A DNA stretch of 6,733 nucleotides from Candidatus Peregrinibacteria bacterium. Lineage in GTDB: Bacteria; Patescibacteriota; Gracilibacteria; UBA1369; LOWO2-01-FULL-3. The position numbers and the translations under genes were made by a program. Position 1 is the first letter of the stretch, and every line of letters begins with the position of its first letter. Below, piece after piece: positions 6,332 to 6,733 of the stretch. The notes under the pieces were generated by a model. The model was not told where the DNA came from. It did not search any database and saw only the letters and a list, made by a program, of their open reading frames with translations. The stretch is from NCBI GenBank assembly GCA_016214225.1, contig JACROX010000103.1:1-6733 (forward strand), given 5' to 3'.

Positions 6332-6733
6332 AACAAGATTTCCCAATACTACGGACAAAATTCAGAGGCAAATCGCTTGTCTATCTCGACAACGCGTCAA
6401 CAACCCAAAAGCCGAAAACGATAATCGACGCGTTAAAAAATTATTACGAAAATCTTAATTCAAACATTCATCGCGGCATTCATTCGCTCTCCGAAAAGGC
6501 AACAATTGAATATGAAAACGTACGCGCGCGAACGGCAAAATTCATAAACGCGAAATACACGGAAGAAATAATTTTCACAAAAAACACAACGGAATCGATC
6601 AACCTCGTGGCAAACACTTTTGGAGAAACTGTCGTCAAAAAAAACGATTCGATCATCATAAGCGCACTTGAACACCACTCAAATCTTCTTCCATGGCGCG
6701 CGCTCGCGAAAAGGAAAAAAGCAAATTTACTGA
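6310..6733 (+). CDS. sufS: SufS, group II cysteine desulfurase (N-terminal part, cut by window end)
   Basis: The first 141 codons of a PLP-dependent cysteine desulfurase that moves sulfur from cysteine, as a persulfide, towards SufB. The frame from ATG 6310 gives YLDNASTTQKP at 25-35, NIHRGIHSLSEKAT at 52-65, EEIIFTKNTTESINLVAN at 85-102 and IISALEHHSNLLPW at 116-129, all standard for SufS/class V aminotransferases. H123 corresponds to the E. coli SufS histidine that stacks on PLP. The PLP lysine, the catalytic cysteine and the small-domain loop lie beyond the window. A typical SufS is about 400 residues, so roughly 65% is missing because of the window edge and not because of damage. The start lies 22 bp inside sufD in another frame, implying translational coupling. 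Any SufE or SufU partner would be downstream. Confidence 0.95.
   Translation, partial: MFDAKKLKQDFPILRTKFRGKSLVYLDNASTTQKPKTIIDALKNYYENLNSNIHRGIHSLSEKATIEYENVRARTAKFINAKYTEEIIFTKNTTESINLVANTFGETVVKKNDSIIISALEHHSNLLPWRALAKRKKANLL

Noticed and set aside
6460..6678. 72-codon minus-strand frame
   Set aside because: Antisense to the conserved N-terminal part of SufS.

Overview
The window is A+T-rich bacterial DNA. It holds a divergent pair of transcription units plus one non-coding or weakly coding flank. Rightward from about 3016 runs a SUF iron-sulfur cluster assembly operon: an Rrf2-family regulator, sufC, sufB, an unusually short sufD, and the first 141 codons of sufS, cut by the window edge. 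Leftward from about 3022 runs one long gene (481-2961) for a secreted protein with S-layer homology (SLH) repeats and a Beta_propel (PF09826/COG4880-type) domain.

Layout. 1-119: nothing assignable. 120-299: a 59-codon open reading frame that also contains two inverted repeats, so it may be a small gene or a structured RNA. 324-470: a large imperfect inverted repeat with about 30-bp arms and two internal hairpins, just past the stop codon of the beta-propeller gene. 2962-3070: a 109-bp divergent intergenic region with two good sigma-70-type promoters whose -35 hexamers overlap, and a candidate operator at the expected start of the rightward transcript. 3071-6733: the Rrf2-sufCBDS operon, with gaps of 5, 7 and 18 bp and then a 22-bp overlap.

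How the genes work together. SufS, a PLP cysteine desulfurase, provides persulfide sulfur. SufB, SufC and SufD form the scaffold/ATPase complex that builds the cluster. The Rrf2 protein carries three cysteines in the region where IscR-like proteins bind their cluster, so it probably senses cluster status and controls its own operon. The shared promoter region means it could also affect the surface protein gene. No SufE or SufU is visible; one may lie downstream.

Organism. sufB ends in TGA exactly at the canonical MEGSVG-like C-terminus, so TGA is a stop codon here. That argues against the recoded Gracilibacteria/Absconditabacteria. SLH repeats, compact operon spacing, an abbreviated SufD and no Shine-Dalgarno sequence at any start would suit a Patescibacteria (CPR) lineage such as Peregrinibacteria, but this is a weak inference; an anaerobic SLH-bearing bacterium of another phylum cannot be excluded.

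No defence system, CRISPR array, transposase, tRNA or rRNA was seen. The least explained parts are the inverted-repeat element at 324-470 and the structured stretch beside it.
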